From NCBI RefSeq assembly GCF_017744095.1, contig NZ_JAGHQX010000002.1:186001-250000 (forward strand): a stretch of DNA of 64,000 nt. Direction: 5' to 3'. The position numbers and the translations under genes were made by a program. This document shows, piece after piece, positions 18,043 to 27,264 of this stretch (positions within the stretch are counted from its first letter, which is position 1; each line of letters begins with the position of its first letter). Source of the DNA: Shimia sp. R10_1. GTDB taxonomy: Bacteria > Pseudomonadota > Alphaproteobacteria > Rhodobacterales > Rhodobacteraceae. Below the pieces are notes generated by a model that saw nothing but the letters and a program-made list of their open reading frames with translations, had not been told where the DNA came from and searched no databases.

Positions 18043-18465
18043 TCAAGCAGACTGTCCCGGTGCCGCTGCAAATGGGCGGGCTTCGATCACCACAAAGGCC
18101 TGCGCCCAGGGGTGATCATCGGTCAGGGTCACGTGAATGATCGCCTCATGGCCCGGGGGCGTCATCTCTGCCAGCCGCTCTTTGGCCCAGCCGGTGACCT
18201 CCATCACGGGTTGACCGGTGCGCAGATTGCTGACCGCCATGTCTTTCCAGCTGATGCCCATGGCGAGCCCCGTGCCAAGCGCCTTGGAGCAGGCTTCTTT
18301 GGCGGCCCATCGTTTGGCATAGGTGCCAACCGTGTCGCGGCGACGTTCAGCCTTGGCCTGCTCAATATCGGTGAACACGCGATTTTTGAAGCGATCGCCA
18401 AAGCGCTCTATCGTGCCTGCGATGCGATCGATGTTGGCGAGATCAGAGCCGATACCAAGGATCAT
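18043..18465 (-). CDS. acpS: Holo-[acyl-carrier-protein] synthase
   Basis: 140 residues from [15 protein letters not shown]. The Mg2+/CoA-binding Asp8 and the [16 protein letters not shown] helix with the second acidic ligand are both present. It transfers 4'-phosphopantetheine to ACP. The ATG at 18465 overlaps the stop of the LysE gene upstream as ATGA, so the two are translationally coupled; there is no independent strong ribosome site. A much longer open frame upstream is the shadow of the LysE gene. The order pdxJ-acpS-lepB is common in bacteria, here with two exporters inserted. Confidence 0.95.
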   Translation of the reverse strand: MILGIGSDLANIDRIAGTIERFGDRFKNRVFTDIEQAKAERRRDTVGTYAKRWAAKEACSKALGTGLAMGISWKDMAVSNLRTGQPVMEVTGWAKERLAEMTPPGHEAIIHVTLTDDHPWAQAFVVIEARPFAAAPGQSA

Positions 18466-19082
18466 CTGGAAAACGCCGATTTGATGAGACCGAGACCTGC
18501 GACAGCAAACAACCCCGCGACGAACCCGTCGATCCAGCGGCGGCATTTTCGATAAGCGGTCATCATGCCGCCTACAGAGAATAGCAGCGAATAAAGCGCA
18601 TTGTTGGCAAAGCCTGCGAGGATGCAAACCGAAGTTGCAGCCACAACTGATGCAAAGCCATCCTCGGGCCCAAGACCCACGGACAGCGCGGCCATCCAGG
18701 CGATCACGGATTTGGGGTTGGAAAGATTGAGCACAACGCCACGCCAGAACCAGCGTCCCTGATTGGTCATGGCGACCTCTGCTTTGCCTGCGCGCGCGGC
18801 GGATTTGCCAGACTGCCACGCCAACCACAAAAGATAGGCACCGCCCAGCACCTTTAGCACCATCAACACGTAAAACGAGCTCTGCAGCACCGCGCCCATC
18901 CCACTGGCGGCGACAAGACCCCAGAAAATCAAACCCGTCGAAAGACCCGCACCATAGATCAGGCTGGATTTACGGCCAAAGCTCATCGCAATGGCGGCGT
19001 TGGAGACGTTTGCGGGCCCCGGAGAGACAGCGACCACAAAGAAGGCCAATGCGGTCAAGGCAAGAGATGTAAGGTCAATCAT
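18462..19082 (-). CDS. LysE/RhtB family amino-acid exporter (copy A)
   Basis: 206 residues, about six TM segments, with the family start [25 protein letters not shown] and [16 protein letters not shown] in the middle. Members export amino acids or homoserine lactones; the substrate cannot be told. It lies 5 bases after copy B and overlaps acpS. The two tandem copies are clearly related but diverged (SPGPANVS against SPGPATMG), so the duplication is old. A third member is near 26 kb. Confidence 0.9.
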   Translation of the reverse strand: MIDLTSLALTALAFFVVAVSPGPANVSNAAIAMSFGRKSSLIYGAGLSTGLIFWGLVAASGMGAVLQSSFYVLMVLKVLGGAYLLWLAWQSGKSAARAGKAEVAMTNQGRWFWRGVVLNLSNPKSVIAWMAALSVGLGPEDGFASVVAATSVCILAGFANNALYSLLFSVGGMMTAYRKCRRWIDGFVAGLFAVAGLGLIKSAFSR

Positions 19083-19087
19083 TCTAT

Positions 19088-19717
19088 TTACCCCTGCAAA
19101 CGTGCGGTCAGGATTTTGTAGCCAGCAAAGCCGAAAAAGCCTGCGAAGGCGAGATCAAACCAGCGAGACGCGCGGCGATAGCCTCGCACGACTTTCTCTG
19201 AGGAAAACAGGAACGCATAGCCGATAAAGATCAAGATCGAGCCCATATACAGCAGGCCGAAATAGCCAAAGAGTGTGACGGGTGTGGCCTCCGCCGGAGC
19301 GACAATGGCGTAGATCGACGCCCAGCTGAGGATGGCCTTGGGGTTCGTGATGTGGATCGCGGCGCCCTTGGCAAAAAGGCTGCGTGCGCTGCCAGAAAAC
19401 GGCGTGCCTGCAGCGGTGGTTGTGTCTTTGGCCACCGCGCGCTTCAGCGCCTTAAGCGCCAGCCAGCCGAGATAAGCGGCCCCGACATAGCGCAAGATTT
19501 CAAAGACCCAGACATTGGCGAGCATCACAGCAGACAAACCAAGTGCGGCGGCAATACCCCAGCTGGCGGAGCCTGCCAAAATACCCAGTGCAAAGGCCAG
19601 TGCAGACCGGCGGCCTGCGGACATGGCGGTGCCCGCAATGCCCATGGTGGCCGGTCCCGGAGAGCCGCCCGCCATGAGCCAGGCAATCCAGATTGCTATG
19701 AACTCGGGTGTGATCAT
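19088..19717 (-). CDS. LysE/RhtB family amino-acid exporter (copy B)
   Basis: 209 residues, about six TM segments. The signature [21 protein letters not shown] and [18 protein letters not shown] identify the family. Its ATG overlaps the pdxJ stop (ATGA), so its translation depends on pdxJ. Placement between pdxJ and acpS could be neutral insertion into a housekeeping operon; alternatively export of an amino-acid-like intermediate might be tied to pyridoxal phosphate supply, which is speculation. Confidence 0.9.
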   Translation of the reverse strand: MITPEFIAIWIAWLMAGGSPGPATMGIAGTAMSAGRRSALAFALGILAGSASWGIAAALGLSAVMLANVWVFEILRYVGAAYLGWLALKALKRAVAKDTTTAAGTPFSGSARSLFAKGAAIHITNPKAILSWASIYAIVAPAEATPVTLFGYFGLLYMGSILIFIGYAFLFSSEKVVRGYRRASRWFDLAFAGFFGFAGYKILTARLQG

Positions 19718-20460
19718 TCCTCTGAGTCGGCCCGCGCAGCATCCATCAGACGGCGCATTTCCTCGATTGCGGGTTGCAGGCCGCGGAACATGGCTTCGCC
19801 CATCAAGAAATGACCGATGTTGAGCTCCATCACCTCCGGCAGCGCAGCGATGGGGGCAACGGTTTCATAGGTCAGGCCATGGCCTGCATGCACCTCAAGC
19901 CCCAAGGAATGGGCAAAGGTGGCCATTTCGGTGAGGCGTGCCAGCTCTGCATCGCGCGCGTCAAAACGGCCTTCATAGTGGTAGTCGCAATAGGCCCCGG
20001 TGTGCAGCTCAATCACATCCGCGCCAATGCGGCTTGCGGCTTCGATCTGTTTTTGGTTCGCCTCAATAAAAATAGACACACGACTGCCCGCATCGCGCAA
20101 TGGCGCGATGAAATGCGCCAGCTTGTTTTCCTCACGCGCGACCTCAAGACCGCCTTCGGTGGTGCGCTCTTCGCGCTTTTCCGGCACGATGCAGACCGCA
20201 TGCGGTTTGTGGCGCAGGGCAATGGCCTGCATCTCTTCTGTTGCGGCCATCTCGAAGTTGAGCGGCACGGTGAGCGCCTCCATCAAGCCGTCGATGTCCG
20301 CATCCACGATGTGGCGACGGTCTTCGCGCAGGTGAGCGGTGATGCCATCGGCCCCGGCCTCTTCGGCCAGCTTCGCGGCACGGACAGGATCCGGGTAGGC
20401 AGAGCCACGCGCATTCCGCACGGTGGCAACGTGATCGATATTCACCCCTAGACGCAGCAT
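19714..20460 (-). CDS. pdxJ: Pyridoxine 5'-phosphate synthase
   Basis: 248 residues from [19 protein letters not shown]. Other family blocks are [35 protein letters not shown] and [12 protein letters not shown]. It joins 1-deoxyxylulose 5-phosphate with 3-amino-2-oxopropyl phosphate to make pyridoxine 5'-phosphate. The ATG at 20460 has GAGGA eight bases upstream; an ATG five codons earlier is less well placed. An ATAGGG/CCCTAT inverted repeat lies about 30-45 bases upstream. It heads a tightly packed group of genes through acpS. Confidence 0.96.
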   Translation of the reverse strand: MLRLGVNIDHVATVRNARGSAYPDPVRAAKLAEEAGADGITAHLREDRRHIVDADIDGLMEALTVPLNFEMAATEEMQAIALRHKPHAVCIVPEKREERTTEGGLEVAREENKLAHFIAPLRDAGSRVSIFIEANQKQIEAASRIGADVIELHTGAYCDYHYEGRFDARDAELARLTEMATFAHSLGLEVHAGHGLTYETVAPIAALPEVMELNIGHFLMGEAMFRGLQPAIEEMRRLMDAARADSEE

Positions 20461-20490
20461 GATCTCAGTCCTCATCTCGCTACTTCAAAT

Positions 20491-20505
20491 ATAGGGCGAC
20501 CCTAT
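20491..20505. promoter_or_regulatory. Inverted repeat upstream of pdxJ
   Basis: ATAGGG (20491-20496) and CCCTAT (20500-20505) are perfect 6-bp arms around CGA. On the minus strand the right edge runs into TATATT, a possible -10 box, so a bound protein would block a pdxJ promoter. Confidence 0.4.
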
Positions 20506-20557
20506 GCCGGGGCGCGCGCGAGGAAAACCGAATTGTGATCAAAAGATTTGATAAGGC

Positions 20558-21214
20558 TCAGTTGTCAGCCTGAACATTTGCCGCCGCCTCTTCGGCACGG
20601 GCCCGCGCCTTTGCGATGCGTTCGGCAAATTTTGCGGAGCGGCGTTTTTGATAGGCGCGGATGACGGGAACAGAGAGATAATACATGATGGTTGCGGCGA
20701 TGATGCCCGGAATGATCCCGCCAATCATGTAGGGGTAAAACACCTCATCATAAAAGATCCGCAGACCGGACCAATCTGGCACTTCGTCGGTGAAAAGCGC
20801 AAAGAGATTGTGCCACAAGTCCGCACCTGCGTTGGCGAATTTCGCCCCAAGCGACAGCTCGTGGCCTTTCTCAAACTCCGTGCCCAGCAAAAAATGCCCA
20901 GTTTGCAGAGACACCACACCAATCGGCACATAGGTGAGCGGATTGCCAAAAAAGGTCGCCAGCAGCGCAGCGAGAATATTGCCACCCAAAATGCGCGCCA
21001 AAATAGCGGCCACCACAAAATGCAGCGTGTAAAAGGGCGTGAAGGTGGTGAACACGCCCGCCCAGATGCCGCGGCCGATGGTTTCGGGTGTGCCGGGAAG
21101 GCGATGGACACGGTGCTTCACATAGCGAAACGCACGTCCCCAACCGCCACGCGGATAGAAAAATTCGCCGAGGACTCGGAGGAAGGGTCGTCTGTCGCGG
21201 CGCTTGAATACCAC
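20558..21214 (-). CDS. DUF2062 membrane protein
   Basis: 218 residues from a GTG with GAGGA nine bases upstream. A basic start (MVFKRRDRRPFLRV) leads into the DUF2062 region with GIWAGVFTTFTPFYTLHF, LARILGGNILAALLATFFGNP and a second membrane segment (YMIGGIIPGIIAATIMYYLSV). The C-terminus is a charged Ala/Arg/Glu helix. DUF2062 proteins are inner-membrane proteins of unknown role. It starts 20 bases after rsh and precedes pdxJ by 97 bases. Confidence 0.85.
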   Translation of the reverse strand: MVFKRRDRRPFLRVLGEFFYPRGGWGRAFRYVKHRVHRLPGTPETIGRGIWAGVFTTFTPFYTLHFVVAAILARILGGNILAALLATFFGNPLTYVPIGVVSLQTGHFLLGTEFEKGHELSLGAKFANAGADLWHNLFALFTDEVPDWSGLRIFYDEVFYPYMIGGIIPGIIAATIMYYLSVPVIRAYQKRRSAKFAERIAKARARAEEAAANVQADN

Positions 21215-21234
21215 CGGGTCTGTCCTCAGTTACG

Positions 21235-23370
21235 TCAGGGCGCCAGCGCGGTGCGGGCCCTCTCCGGGTTTCTGTAACGTTCGATCTCGGCCACGTCGGT
21301 TTCCGCCTCCAAAGCCAGCATAAGCTTGTGCAGATGCTCAGCGTCGCTGAGATCCACGCTTAACAGCAGGCGGTAAAAATCCGGTTTCCGGTCCACGAAC
21401 TCGAGGTCAGAGATATTGGCGTTGTTCTCGCCGATCAATGTGCAAATACGCCCCAGTACGCCGGCGTCATTGCCAATGGTGACAAAGAGCTGCACCGCAT
21501 AGATCGCTTTGTGTTTTCCGGCATGCCAATGCAGATCCAACCAGCGATCAGGCTGGTCTTCGTAGTTGGACAGCGAATCGCAGTCGATGCTGTGCACGAC
21601 TACGCCCTGCCCGCGGTAGGTGATGCCAATAATGCGTTCGCCGGGGAGCGGCTGACAGCAGGGGGCACGTTTGAAACTCTGGTCCGCAGACAGACCAATC
21701 ACCGCGCGCTCAGAGCTGATTTCATCAGCTTCCGATGGGGCCAGATCAGGATAGACCGCCTGTAGAACCTGCTGCGCGGTCAATTCCGCGGAGCCAAGAC
21801 GGGCCAGCACTTCGTCACGATCTTTCAGACGCAGGTGCTTGGCCGCCAGATCCAGCACTTTGTCGGTGGACTTTTTGCCGACATGCTCAAAAGCGGATCG
21901 GGCAAGTTCGGCCCCGAGTTTCACAAAACGCTCGCGGTCCATTTCCCGCAGTGCGCGACGAATCGCGGTACGCGCTTTGCCGGTCTTGGCCATATCAAGC
22001 CAGCTCGCCTGTGGGGTCTGCCCCTCGGCGGTGATGATCTCAACCGATTGGCCGTTTTTGATACGAGTCCAGAGCGGTACGCGGGTGTGATCGACCTTCG
22101 CGCCCACACAGGCATGGCCGATCCGCGTGTGGATGGAATACGCAAAATCGACAGGTGTCGCGCCACGGGGCAATTGCACCACTTCGCCTTTGGGCGTGAA
22201 GCAGAACACCTGATCGGAATACATCTCAAGCTTCACAGCTTCGAGGAAATCCTCGTGATCATCATCGGCATCAAACTGTTCAGTGAGGCCGGAGATCCAT
22301 TTCACCGGGTCAACGGCAAAGGGGTTTTCGCCCCGCACACCATCTTTGTAGGACCAATGCGCGGCCACACCGGACTCGGCCACATCGTGCATCTGGCGTG
22401 TGCGGATCTGCACCTCCACACGGCGGCCATTGCGGCCGGAAACAGTGGTGTGAATTGAGCGGTAGCCGTTGGATTTTGGTTGGCTGATGTAATCCTTGAA
22501 ACGCCCCGGCACCGCGCGCCAACGCTGGTGGATCACCCCAAGGGCGCGGTAACAGCTGTCCTCTGAATCGGTGATGATGCGGAAGCCGTAGATGTCGGAA
22601 AGTCGGGAGAAGCCCTGATCCTTCTCCTGCATCTTGCGCCAGATCGAATAGGGCTTTTTGGCACGCCCGTAGACCTCGCCGTGCACATGCTGGTCGGACA
22701 GCACCTGCACTATATCGGCGGTGGTCTTTTCGATCACATCGCCGGTTTCTTTCTGCAGGGTCACAAAGCGGCGCATGATGGAGGCGCGCCCATCGGCGTT
22801 GAGCACCTTGAACGCAAGATCCTCAAGCTCATCGCGCATCCACTGCATACCCATGCGGCCCGCAAGCGGCGCGTAAATATCCATGGTTTCACGCGCTTTC
22901 ACGGCCTGCTTCTCTGGTCGCATGGCCTTGATCGTGCGCATGTTGTGCAAACGGTCTGCCAGCTTCACCAGGATCACGCGGAGATCCTTGGACATGGCCA
23001 TGAACAGCTTGCGGAAGTTTTCGGCCTGTTTGGTTTCTGAGGAGGACAGCTGCAGGTTGGTCAGCTTGGTCACGCCATCCACAAGCATGGCAACTTCGTC
23101 GCCAAAACGCTCGGCCACCAACTCATAAGAAGCTTTGGTATCCTCGATCGTGTCGTGCAAAAGCGCGGTTATGATAGAGGCGTCATCCAGCCGCTGCTCT
23201 GCCAGAATACAGGCAACTTCGATCGGATGGGTAAAATAGGGCTCGCCAGAGTGGCGGAACTGGCCCTCATGCATCTCGCGGCCAAAGTCATAGGCCGCGC
23301 GAATAAGATCATCATTGGTCTTAGGGTTGTAGGCGCGAATGTGGTCGACAAGTTCGTCAGCAGGGATCAT
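21235..23370 (-). CDS. rsh: Bifunctional (p)ppGpp synthetase/hydrolase (RSH)
   Basis: 711 residues with the full RelA/SpoT layout. The N-terminal HD hydrolase has ALLHDTIEDT (about 69-78); the synthetase has KPYSIWRKMQEKD and the RFKD motif (PGRFKDYISQPKSNGYRS) that marks bifunctional enzymes rather than RelA-only synthetases. TGS (YSIHTRIGHACVGAKVD), helical, zinc-finger-like (KRAPCCQPLPGERI) and ACT domains follow. It makes and removes the stringent-response alarmone. It is 26 bases downstream of rpoZ, an arrangement also known for rpoZ-spoT in other proteobacteria. A promoter for the pair lies near 23800. Confidence 0.96.
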   Translation of the reverse strand: MIPADELVDHIRAYNPKTNDDLIRAAYDFGREMHEGQFRHSGEPYFTHPIEVACILAEQRLDDASIITALLHDTIEDTKASYELVAERFGDEVAMLVDGVTKLTNLQLSSSETKQAENFRKLFMAMSKDLRVILVKLADRLHNMRTIKAMRPEKQAVKARETMDIYAPLAGRMGMQWMRDELEDLAFKVLNADGRASIMRRFVTLQKETGDVIEKTTADIVQVLSDQHVHGEVYGRAKKPYSIWRKMQEKDQGFSRLSDIYGFRIITDSEDSCYRALGVIHQRWRAVPGRFKDYISQPKSNGYRSIHTTVSGRNGRRVEVQIRTRQMHDVAESGVAAHWSYKDGVRGENPFAVDPVKWISGLTEQFDADDDHEDFLEAVKLEMYSDQVFCFTPKGEVVQLPRGATPVDFAYSIHTRIGHACVGAKVDHTRVPLWTRIKNGQSVEIITAEGQTPQASWLDMAKTGKARTAIRRALREMDRERFVKLGAELARSAFEHVGKKSTDKVLDLAAKHLRLKDRDEVLARLGSAELTAQQVLQAVYPDLAPSEADEISSERAVIGLSADQSFKRAPCCQPLPGERIIGITYRGQGVVVHSIDCDSLSNYEDQPDRWLDLHWHAGKHKAIYAVQLFVTIGNDAGVLGRICTLIGENNANISDLEFVDRKPDFYRLLLSVDLSDAEHLHKLMLALEAETDVAEIERYRNPERARTALAP

Positions 23371-23396
23371 TAGCGCCTACCGTCATTGCTGGGGCC

Positions 23397-23750
23397 TTAG
23401 CCCTGGCCTTGCGCTTCCATGAGGGCACGCAGAAGTTTCTCTTCGGACATGTCGTCCTCAGCCGGTGTGTCCGCTTCGGCACCCATCAGAAGTGCCATGC
23501 GGTCTTCTTCTGGTTCGTCCACTTCGATCTGGCTCTGGTTGGATTCGATCAGGCGCTCGCGCAGTTCATCCGCAGTCTGGGTTTCTTCTGCAATCTCGCG
23601 CAGTGCCACCACTGGGTTTTTGTCGTTGTCGCGATCCAACGTGATTGCGGCACCAGCCGAAATTTCACGGGCGCGGTGGGACGCGAGCATCACCAGCTCA
23701 AAACGGTTCTGAACTTTGTCTACGCAGTCTTCAACGGTCACGCGGGCCAT
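23397..23750 (-). CDS. rpoZ: RNA polymerase omega subunit
   Basis: 117 residues with the RpoZ pattern [20 protein letters not shown] and [22 protein letters not shown]. The acidic C-terminal half ([16 protein letters not shown]) is typical of alphaproteobacterial omega. Omega helps assemble RNA polymerase and in some bacteria forms a ppGpp site, which fits its place next to rsh. GGAGT lies five bases before the ATG. Confidence 0.96.
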   Translation of the reverse strand: MARVTVEDCVDKVQNRFELVMLASHRAREISAGAAITLDRDNDKNPVVALREIAEETQTADELRERLIESNQSQIEVDEPEEDRMALLMGAEADTPAEDDMSEEKLLRALMEAQGQG

Positions 23751-23789
23751 GAGGCACTCCAGTCATTAAGCATCGGGTCGGAAGTCGTG

Positions 23790-23818
23790 TATGTAAGCGG
23801 GATTGTACCCCTTGACAA
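23790..23818 (-). promoter_or_regulatory. Promoter for rpoZ-rsh
   Basis: On the minus strand TTGTCA (23818-23813) is 17 bases from TACATA (23795-23790), both close to the sigma-70 consensus. It lies in the 75-base gap between folK and rpoZ, giving a leader of about 35 bases. Confidence 0.6.
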
Positions 23819-23825
23819 GCAGGAT

Positions 23826-24386
23826 TCACAGAGGCTGCGGTTCATTGCGGTCTGTTTCAGGCAATTGCGCAAACATTTCCGCAACTGTGAGGCCAATCAA
23901 CGGGTGGCGCCAGTGCGGCGCGATGTCCAGAAGCGGCGCCAAGACGAAGGAACGGTCCTGCACACGCGGATGCGGGAGAATCAGTTGCTCTGGTGCGAGG
24001 GTTGCCTGTGTGGCCAAGTCGAGTTCACGCCAATGCGTTTGCGTGGCTGCATCGGGCAAAACCAAATCGTCCATCGCAATCAGATCAATGTCTAAAGGAC
24101 GCGTCCCCCATCGCGTGATACGCTCACGGCCAAAGTCAGATTCAACTTGATGCAGGTGGGTGAGCAGCTCATTTGCTGTCAACTCTGTGTGAACGATGAC
24201 CGCCGCATTCACAAAATCGGGCCCCGCACCTGCTGGAAAACAAGGGGTTTGAAAGAATCGGCTAATTGCGCGAAGATGGATTGCATTGCCACTCAGCAAG
24301 TTAATCGATTGAAAAAGCGTTTCTTTGGGGGACCCCGATTTTGAAGGCAGGTTGCTGCCAAGCGCCAGGAGGGCGTTTCTGCTCAC
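23826..24386 (-). CDS. folK: 2-amino-4-hydroxy-6-hydroxymethyldihydropteridine pyrophosphokinase (HPPK)
   Basis: 186 residues from a GTG with CGGAG six bases upstream. LLALGSNLP opens the protein, and the catalytic block RWGTRPLDIDLIAMDD with the two Mg2+ Asp residues is intact, followed by LPHPRVQDRSFVLAPL. It makes the pterin diphosphate used by dihydropteroate synthase in folate synthesis. It is the first gene of the minus-strand run and divergent from the NYN gene (151-base gap). Confidence 0.95.
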   Translation of the reverse strand: MSRNALLALGSNLPSKSGSPKETLFQSINLLSGNAIHLRAISRFFQTPCFPAGAGPDFVNAAVIVHTELTANELLTHLHQVESDFGRERITRWGTRPLDIDLIAMDDLVLPDAATQTHWRELDLATQATLAPEQLILPHPRVQDRSFVLAPLLDIAPHWRHPLIGLTVAEMFAQLPETDRNEPQPL

Positions 24387-24537
24387 GTAAAGACTCCGTT
24401 ACACCGAGTTGAAAGAGACGTGCCGCTGGTGCTTGAAGGCACGGAGATATACCTATATTTTATTTAACGCTGTCGTGCCTATCCAAATTTACACTCACGG
24501 GACATTCAAAGCGCGACAGAGCCAGAAAGGACAATTT

Positions 24538-25113
24538 ATGTTTTACAAAGACGAACGGCTCGCGCTGTTCATAGACGGTTCGAATCTGTACGCGGCTGCC
24601 AAGTCGCTCGGGTTCGATATCGACTACAAGCTACTGCGGCAGGAATTTATGCGCCGTGGTAAGCTGCTTCGCGCGTTTTACTACACAGCGCTTCTTGAAA
24701 ATGACGAGTATTCGCCAATCCGCCCGCTGGTCGATTGGCTGCATTACAATGGTTTCACCATGGTGACCAAGGCCGCCAAAGAGTACACGGATGCTCAGGG
24801 CCGCCGGAAGGTCAAAGGAAACATGGATATCGAGCTGGCGGTCAACGCCATGGAGCTCGCACCGCATGTGGACCACATTGTGCTGTTTTCGGGAGATGGG
24901 GACTTCCGGCCGCTGGTGGAAAGCTTGCAACGTCAGGGCGTGCGCGTGTCGGTGGTGTCAACCATCCGCAGCCAGCCTCCAATGATCAGCGACGAACTGC
25001 GTCGTCAGGCCGACAACTTTATTGAGTTGGATGGTCTGCGCGATGTGATCGGCCGCCCGCCACGTGACCCGATGCCAGAGCCGGGCCGTGAAGCGGAGAT
25101 GGTGGGCGACTAA
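24538..25113 (+). CDS. NYN domain protein (LabA/DUF88 family)
   Basis: 191 residues from an ATG with AAAGGA six bases upstream; a longer form with 43 further residues is not supported. The PIN-like NYN fold shows its acidic residues in ALFIDGSNLY, NMDIELAVNAM and LFSGDGDFRPLVE. Family members are predicted or shown metal-dependent RNases, or RNA-binding proteins. The C-terminal 20 residues are Pro/Glu-rich. Orthologues of this type are widespread in alphaproteobacteria and often annotated LabA-like. The gene stands alone, divergent from folK and closed by a terminator. Confidence 0.88.
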   Translation: MFYKDERLALFIDGSNLYAAAKSLGFDIDYKLLRQEFMRRGKLLRAFYYTALLENDEYSPIRPLVDWLHYNGFTMVTKAAKEYTDAQGRRKVKGNMDIELAVNAMELAPHVDHIVLFSGDGDFRPLVESLQRQGVRVSVVSTIRSQPPMISDELRRQADNFIELDGLRDVIGRPPRDPMPEPGREAEMVGD

Positions 25114-25136
25114 GCCCGCCGCCATTGCGATCTTTG

Positions 25137-25170
25137 AAAACCGGGGTGCGCTGCATTCCGGTTTTTTTTT
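25137..25170 (+). terminator. Terminator after the NYN gene
   Basis: 8-bp stem AAAACCGG / CCGGTTTT (25137-25144 with 25158-25165) ending in nine T residues. On the opposite strand it could also stop the excalibur gene, whose stop is 23 bases away. Confidence 0.8.
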
Positions 25171-25192
25171 GCGGCCACGGCCCTGCGTCGTG

Positions 25193-25474
25193 TCAGCCCT
25201 GTTTCCTAACGCTCTTGCGCTTTTTTTCGCAGGCTTTGCCATCGCCATCGCGATCCAACCCGTAAGGGTCTGGCCCTACAACCTTGATTGGACCATTCAC
25301 GTACATAGGGCCATTGCCACTGCCCCCCGCGCAGTCGACATCTGGCCCATTTGGCGGCAAACAAGCCCCGATATAGCTCGGATGACAGGATTTCTCAGCA
25401 CTGACCGGAGAGCCTGTGAAAGGCGTGACTGTCACAACAAGCAACACGCCAAAGTTTATTCTGTTGCACTTCAT
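25193..25474 (-). CDS. Secreted small protein with excalibur calcium-binding motif
   Basis: 93 residues. The N-terminus is a Sec signal peptide (FGVLLVVTVTPFTG with a likely cut after VSA). Near the C-terminus YGLDRDGDGKACE matches the excalibur motif (DxDxDGxxCE), a short EF-hand-like Ca2+ loop with a Cys. Three more Cys residues (SCHPSYIGACLPP, DVDCAGG) suggest two disulfides. It is probably periplasmic. The role is unknown. The extreme C-terminus is basic (KKRKSVRKQG). Confidence 0.75.
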   Translation of the reverse strand: MKCNRINFGVLLVVTVTPFTGSPVSAEKSCHPSYIGACLPPNGPDVDCAGGSGNGPMYVNGPIKVVGPDPYGLDRDGDGKACEKKRKSVRKQG

Positions 25475-25561
25475 GGCAGCGCGATAGTTTACTCGCTGAG
25501 CGTGTGAAAGCCCAAAGCGCCCGCAGCACGCAAAGACACAAACAAAGACAAGAGGTTGAAG

Positions 25562-26014
25562 ATGCGACGCATTCCCTTGGCGCCCCTAACACTTGGGTTG
25601 GCAGGCGTGATCCCGTTTCTCTGGGGCGCCCTGACCTATGTGAACGCGGATCTGGCGCTTTGGACAACCGAAACGCTCGGCCCACGATTTGCTGGGCCTT
25701 ATGTGCAGCTTTATTATGGTGCGATCATACTGAGTTTCATGTCTGGCGTGCTCTGGGGATTTGCCACCAAGGCCGAAGGGGGGCGGGCCGCCACCGGCTA
25801 TGTGCTGTCGGTCATTCCTGCGCTCTGGGCGTTTTTCATGACCGGGGGCGGGCCGGTGAGTGCAGGCACCAATCTGATTTTCGGGTTTGTGGGGTTATTG
25901 GCGCTGGATTTTGCGTTTTTCCGCTGGGGACTGACACCTGTGTGGTGGATGCACCTGCGCCTGCTGCTAACGGCCATTGTGGTGAGCTGCCTTGCGATGA
26001 CTGTGATGTTTTAG
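25562..26014 (+). CDS. DUF3429 membrane protein
   Basis: 150 residues with four to five membrane segments, and the DUF3429 pattern APLTLGLAGVIPFLWGAL, YGAIILSFMSGVLWGFA and LDFAFFRWGLTPVWWMHLR. The ATG at 25562 has AGAGG six bases upstream. Function is unknown; the family is an inner-membrane protein of many proteobacteria. It begins a plus-strand group with lysE, a methyltransferase and rnhA. Confidence 0.85.
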   Translation: MRRIPLAPLTLGLAGVIPFLWGALTYVNADLALWTTETLGPRFAGPYVQLYYGAIILSFMSGVLWGFATKAEGGRAATGYVLSVIPALWAFFMTGGGPVSAGTNLIFGFVGLLALDFAFFRWGLTPVWWMHLRLLLTAIVVSCLAMTVMF

Positions 26015-26044
26015 ACAATTGCATTTGAAGCCCTTGGGAGGGAG

Positions 26045-26662
26045 ATGATGATTTCAGTTCAGTTTTTGGTCACCGCACTGGTGGTGGTGATCGCGCCGGG
26101 CACAGGTGTGATTTACACACTGGCCATGGGATTGGGGCAAGGCCCACGCGCCGCGATTTGGGCGGCTGTGGGATGTACGGTGGGCATTGTCCCGCATTTG
26201 GTTGCCGCCACTTTGGGGCTGGCGGCGGTGCTGCACACCTCGGCTGTTCTTTTCAACATCGTGAAGTTTGCCGGCGTGGCGTATCTGCTGTATCTGGCCT
26301 GGCAGACGCTGCGCAGCGAGGGCGCGCTGCGGGTGCAGGCAGAGCAGCACCAGCAGATTGGCGGCGTGATTGCCCGGCGTGGTGCGCTGATCAACATTCT
26401 CAACCCGAAACTGTCGGTGTTTTTCCTCGCCCTGCTGCCTCCGTTTTTGAGCGGCAGTGCGGCCACGGCAACTGTTGAAATGGCAACACTGGGCGCGGTG
26501 TTTATGGCGATGACCTTTGCGGTGTTTGTGCTTTATGGGCTGTTTGCTGCCAAAGCGCGGGACATGCTTTTGGGCAGCGAGACCGTCATGGCTTGGCTGA
26601 ACCGAAGCTTTGCGGCGCTGTTTGTGGCGCTGGCTGGCAGACTGGCATTGGAGCGGACATGA
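26045..26662 (+). CDS. LysE/RhtB family amino-acid exporter (copy C)
   Basis: 205 residues (or 204 from the second ATG, which is better spaced from GGGAGG). About six TM segments, with VVIAPGTGVIYTLAMGLGQG and NILNPKLSVFFLALLPPF. The loop has APGTG where most family members have SPGP, so it belongs to another branch than the tandem pair near 19 kb. The stop overlaps the methyltransferase start (ATGA). Confidence 0.88.
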   Translation: MMISVQFLVTALVVVIAPGTGVIYTLAMGLGQGPRAAIWAAVGCTVGIVPHLVAATLGLAAVLHTSAVLFNIVKFAGVAYLLYLAWQTLRSEGALRVQAEQHQQIGGVIARRGALINILNPKLSVFFLALLPPFLSGSAATATVEMATLGAVFMAMTFAVFVLYGLFAAKARDMLLGSETVMAWLNRSFAALFVALAGRLALERT

Positions 26663-27264
26663 GCGATCAGGAAACGATGAAGGTTTATGCCAAGGCCGCC
26701 GGAGATTATGCAGAGCGCTTTTCGAAAGTGGCCGAAGGCGATATCGATCAGCTGAAAGATCTGAACGGGCTGTTTGCATTGTTGCCAGATAACGGGCTGG
26801 TGCTGGATCTGGGATGTGGGCCGGGACAATGGGCGGCCAAGATCCGGGATGCCGGGTATCAGGTGGAGGCGATGGATGCCTCCGCTGAAATGGCAGCTTT
26901 GGCGAAAGAAAAGTTCGATCTGGATGTCACAGTTGGGGTGTTTGAAGACCTGACAGAAGAGGCGAAATACGATGGGATCTGGGCCAATTTCAGTCTGTTG
27001 CATGCCCCCAAGGCGGATATGTCCGCACATTTGCTCCGCATCAAAACGGCATTAAAACCACGCGGGGCGTTCCACATTGGCATGAAGCTTGGCAGAGGCG
27101 AAAGCCGCGATGCTCTGGGACGGTTTTACAGCTATTATGAAGAAGCTGAGTTGATCGGCCTGCTGGAAGCGGCAGGCTTCACCATCACGCAGAAAAGACG
27201 GGGAAATGCCAAAGGATTGGCTGGCAGTGACGACACATATGTCATACTGACCGCGCATGGCTGA
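26659..27264 (+). CDS. Class I SAM-dependent methyltransferase
   Basis: 201 residues from the ATG that overlaps the LysE stop. SAM motif I is [16 protein letters not shown], motif II ends in VEAMDAS, and a later block reads [15 protein letters not shown]. This resembles small UbiE/TehB-like methyltransferases; the acceptor is unknown. The gene is coupled to the exporter before it and overlaps rnhA by 8 bases after it, so all three are translated from one message. Confidence 0.85.
   Translation: MSDQETMKVYAKAAGDYAERFSKVAEGDIDQLKDLNGLFALLPDNGLVLDLGCGPGQWAAKIRDAGYQVEAMDASAEMAALAKEKFDLDVTVGVFEDLTEEAKYDGIWANFSLLHAPKADMSAHLLRIKTALKPRGAFHIGMKLGRGESRDALGRFYSYYEEAELIGLLEAAGFTITQKRRGNAKGLAGSDDTYVILTAHG

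Noticed and set aside
18466-18828. Long N-terminal extension of acpS
   Set aside because: The extra residues are the wrong-frame translation of the LysE gene; AcpS starts at MILGIG.
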